Assembly: GCF_002930645.1 (NCBI RefSeq)
Contig: NZ_PSNW01000006.1
Location: 1-64,000 of the forward strand
Direction: 5' to 3'
Source: Solimonas fluminis
Lineage (GTDB): Bacteria; Pseudomonadota; Gammaproteobacteria; Nevskiales; Nevskiaceae
DNA: 64,000 bases
The position numbers and the translations under genes were made by a program. Shown here piece after piece: positions 62,759 to 64,000 of this stretch. The notes beneath the pieces were generated by a model, which worked only from the letters and a program-made list of their open reading frames with translations, did not search any database and was not told the origin of the DNA. Numbering within the stretch: position 1 is the stretch's first letter; each line of letters starts with the position of its first letter.

Positions 62759-63817
62759 TCAGCGGCGGCGCATCAGGCCGTCGTCGATCATCTGCTGGAA
62801 ATGCTCGACCACGGTCTGGTCGATCGGGCGGTAGCTCAGGCCCAGCTTCTCGCGGCTGCGGCGGTTGTCGATGCGCAGCGGCAGGCCGACGTTCTGCCTG
62901 ACGAAGCTGCGCTGCAGGCGCGCTAGCGGCGCCACCAGCCAGACCAGGAAGGTGGGCGTTTCCTTGCGCGGGAAGGGGTATTGAGGGAATTTGCCGCGCA
63001 GCACGGTGCCGAGTTGCAGCAGGCTGCGCTCGCCGGCACAGACGATATGGCGGCCTTCGGCGGCGGGGTTGTAGCCGGCCAGGATGTGGGCCTGGGCCAC
63101 GTCGCGCACGTCCACCACGCCCATCACCAGCTTGGGCGCGCCGGCGCGCATGGTGCCGTTGCCCAGCTGCTTCATGGTGCTGATGCTGGTGGAGGCGCTG
63201 CTGCGGGCCAGCGAGGGGCCCAGCACCAGGGCCGGGTTGATCGTGACCAGGTCCCAGCGCGACTGCGCCTTCTGGATCTTCCAGGCCTCGCGCTCCGCGG
63301 CGACCTTGGAGTAGGAGTAGGGCTGGTGGCTGACGCTGCTGCTGGTGTTCCAGTGCTCCTCGGTGAACACGCCGCCGGGGACCGCCTTCAGGTCGGCGTT
63401 GTCGCCGAAGATGCCGGCAACGCTGCTGGTCAGCACGACGCGCTTGACACTGGATACGCGGTTGCAGGCTTCCAGCACGTTGCGCGTGCCCTCCACGGCG
63501 GGGCGCACCAGGGCCTGGTTGGCGTCGGTGAAGCCGGTGATGATGAAGGGCGAGGCGGTATGCATCACCAGCTCGCAGCCCTGCATGGCGGCGTCGTAGG
63601 CACCGGGCGTCAGCAGGTCGGCCTTGAACAGCTTCAGCTGGCCGGGATGGGCGTCGGACAGCGCCTTGAGATGCTCCAGGCCCTTGGGCTTGGCCGGATC
63701 TCGCACCGTGCCGTGCACGGTATGGCCGGCTTCCAGCAGGTATTTGACGATCCAGCCGGCGATGTAGCCGCTGGCGCCGGTGACCAGCACGGGGGCGGTC
63801 TTGGAGATTTCGGTCAT
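62759..63817 (-). CDS. Extended SDR, dihydroflavonol-4-reductase-like NAD(P)-dependent epimerase/reductase
   Basis: From ATG 63817 the product has 352 residues. 'VLVTGASGYIAGWIVKYLLEAGHTVHGTVRD' binds the nucleotide, and the active site is 'VVLTSSVAGIFGD' with Tyr-x3-Lys in 'PYSYSKVAAE' near residue 165. 'ALVLGPSLA' and 'VDVRDVAQAHILAG' complete the extended SDR pattern of the dihydroflavonol reductase or sterol dehydrogenase type. The substrate is not readable. It is the upstream gene of the run containing the lipoprotein and DoxX genes. Confidence 0.9.
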   Translation of the reverse strand: MTEISKTAPVLVTGASGYIAGWIVKYLLEAGHTVHGTVRDPAKPKGLEHLKALSDAHPGQLKLFKADLLTPGAYDAAMQGCELVMHTASPFIITGFTDANQALVRPAVEGTRNVLEACNRVSSVKRVVLTSSVAGIFGDNADLKAVPGGVFTEEHWNTSSSVSHQPYSYSKVAAEREAWKIQKAQSRWDLVTINPALVLGPSLARSSASTSISTMKQLGNGTMRAGAPKLVMGVVDVRDVAQAHILAGYNPAAEGRHIVCAGERSLLQLGTVLRGKFPQYPFPRKETPTFLVWLVAPLARLQRSFVRQNVGLPLRIDNRRSREKLGLSYRPIDQTVVEHFQQMIDDGLMRRR

Positions 63818-63884
63818 GGCAGGGTCTTGTTGTCGTGCTTGAGGCCGGCATGGTGCCATGGCCGCCCCCGCCCTGCATTGACCC

Positions 63885-64000
63885 TCAGGCGTCGAGAAAG
63901 TGCAGTCCGGTCATGCGCTCCGACCAGGCCCAAAGGCGGTCGGCCGCGGAGGGGTCGCGGGCCTCGGGGCGGCAGGCGGCCTTCTTGGGGTAGCCGGTCA
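63885..64000 (-). CDS. C-terminal end of an SDR-family oxidoreductase (5' truncated by window)
   Basis: The minus-strand frame is open from the window edge to the TGA at 63887-63885 and encodes 38 residues, including 'GYPKKAACRPEARDPSAADRL' and 'LWAWSERMTGL'. The phrase 'ARDPSAADRLWAWSE' is typical of the C-terminus of retinol-dehydrogenase-like or protochlorophyllide-reductase-like SDR proteins. The rest of the gene, including the cofactor and catalytic motifs, lies outside the window, so the assignment is tentative. Confidence 0.5.
   Translation of the reverse strand, partial: TGYPKKAACRPEARDPSAADRLWAWSERMTGLHFLDA

Overview
The window comes from a GC-rich (roughly two thirds G+C by eye) gammaproteobacterial chromosome. 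Three core arrangements support this: hemA-prfA-prmC diverging from a TPR gene-lolB-ispE-tRNA(Gln)-prs cluster with rplY-pth-ychF beyond it; purM-purN-DUF3108 diverging from DUF2066-perM-hda; and a TetR/GntR/CreD-rich accessory complement typical of environmental gammaproteobacteria. The mix suggests the Xanthomonadales/Nevskiales area, but no rRNA is present to settle the genus. No CRISPR array, prophage or complete insertion sequence was seen.

Layout. 1-6.3 kb: the end of an OmpA-family gene, a TetR regulator diverging from a flavin amine oxidase around a palindromic operator, two envelope proteins, and a DMT transporter overlapping an RlmN-type radical SAM enzyme. 6.3-13.5 kb: a complete copper island. 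On the minus strand lie a CopL-like Cys/His protein, a TolC-type outer-membrane lipoprotein with a His/Met tail, a small periplasmic protein and a multicopper oxidase. On the plus strand lie CopZ, the CopA Cu(I) ATPase and CueR, with CueR-type operator/promoters. 13.5-30 kb: tRNA-Met, an acyl-CoA ligase, then the conserved housekeeping block. That block is interrupted between prs and rplY by a three-gene ECF41 sigma-factor module that carries its own near-perfect ECF41 promoter. A MoeB/ThiF-like E1 overlaps prmC and is followed by a degenerate JAMM-like protein.

30-48 kb: a DUF559 gene bracketed by REP-like palindromes, a PHP-domain lipoprotein, proS, a penicillin-acylase-family protein, wrbA, the purMN/hda region, a Nudix-MBL fusion, a CBS protein, an orphan sigma54-activator-like AAA+ ATPase with an altered GAFTGA loop, and transaldolase. 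48-64 kb: two BON-domain proteins, a second AI-2E-family permease, truncated haemoglobin, creD preceded by phased repeats resembling CreB tags, a MocR regulator, fxsA, an unidentified outer-membrane lipoprotein, a thioesterase, a patatin, a DmeF/DmeR (RcnR-type) Ni/Co efflux pair with its operator, dinB, a lower-GC CbrC-family gene flanked by short repeats, DoxX, and an extended SDR.

Themes: metal homeostasis (Cu(I) export plus periplasmic oxidation; Ni/Co efflux), envelope maintenance (LolB, CreD, FxsA, BON, BamE-like) and lipid metabolism (acyl-CoA ligase, crotonase, thioesterase, patatin). Most genes sit in tightly packed units with ATGA, GTGA or TTGA overlaps. All functional calls rest on motifs and synteny read by eye; no database search was run.
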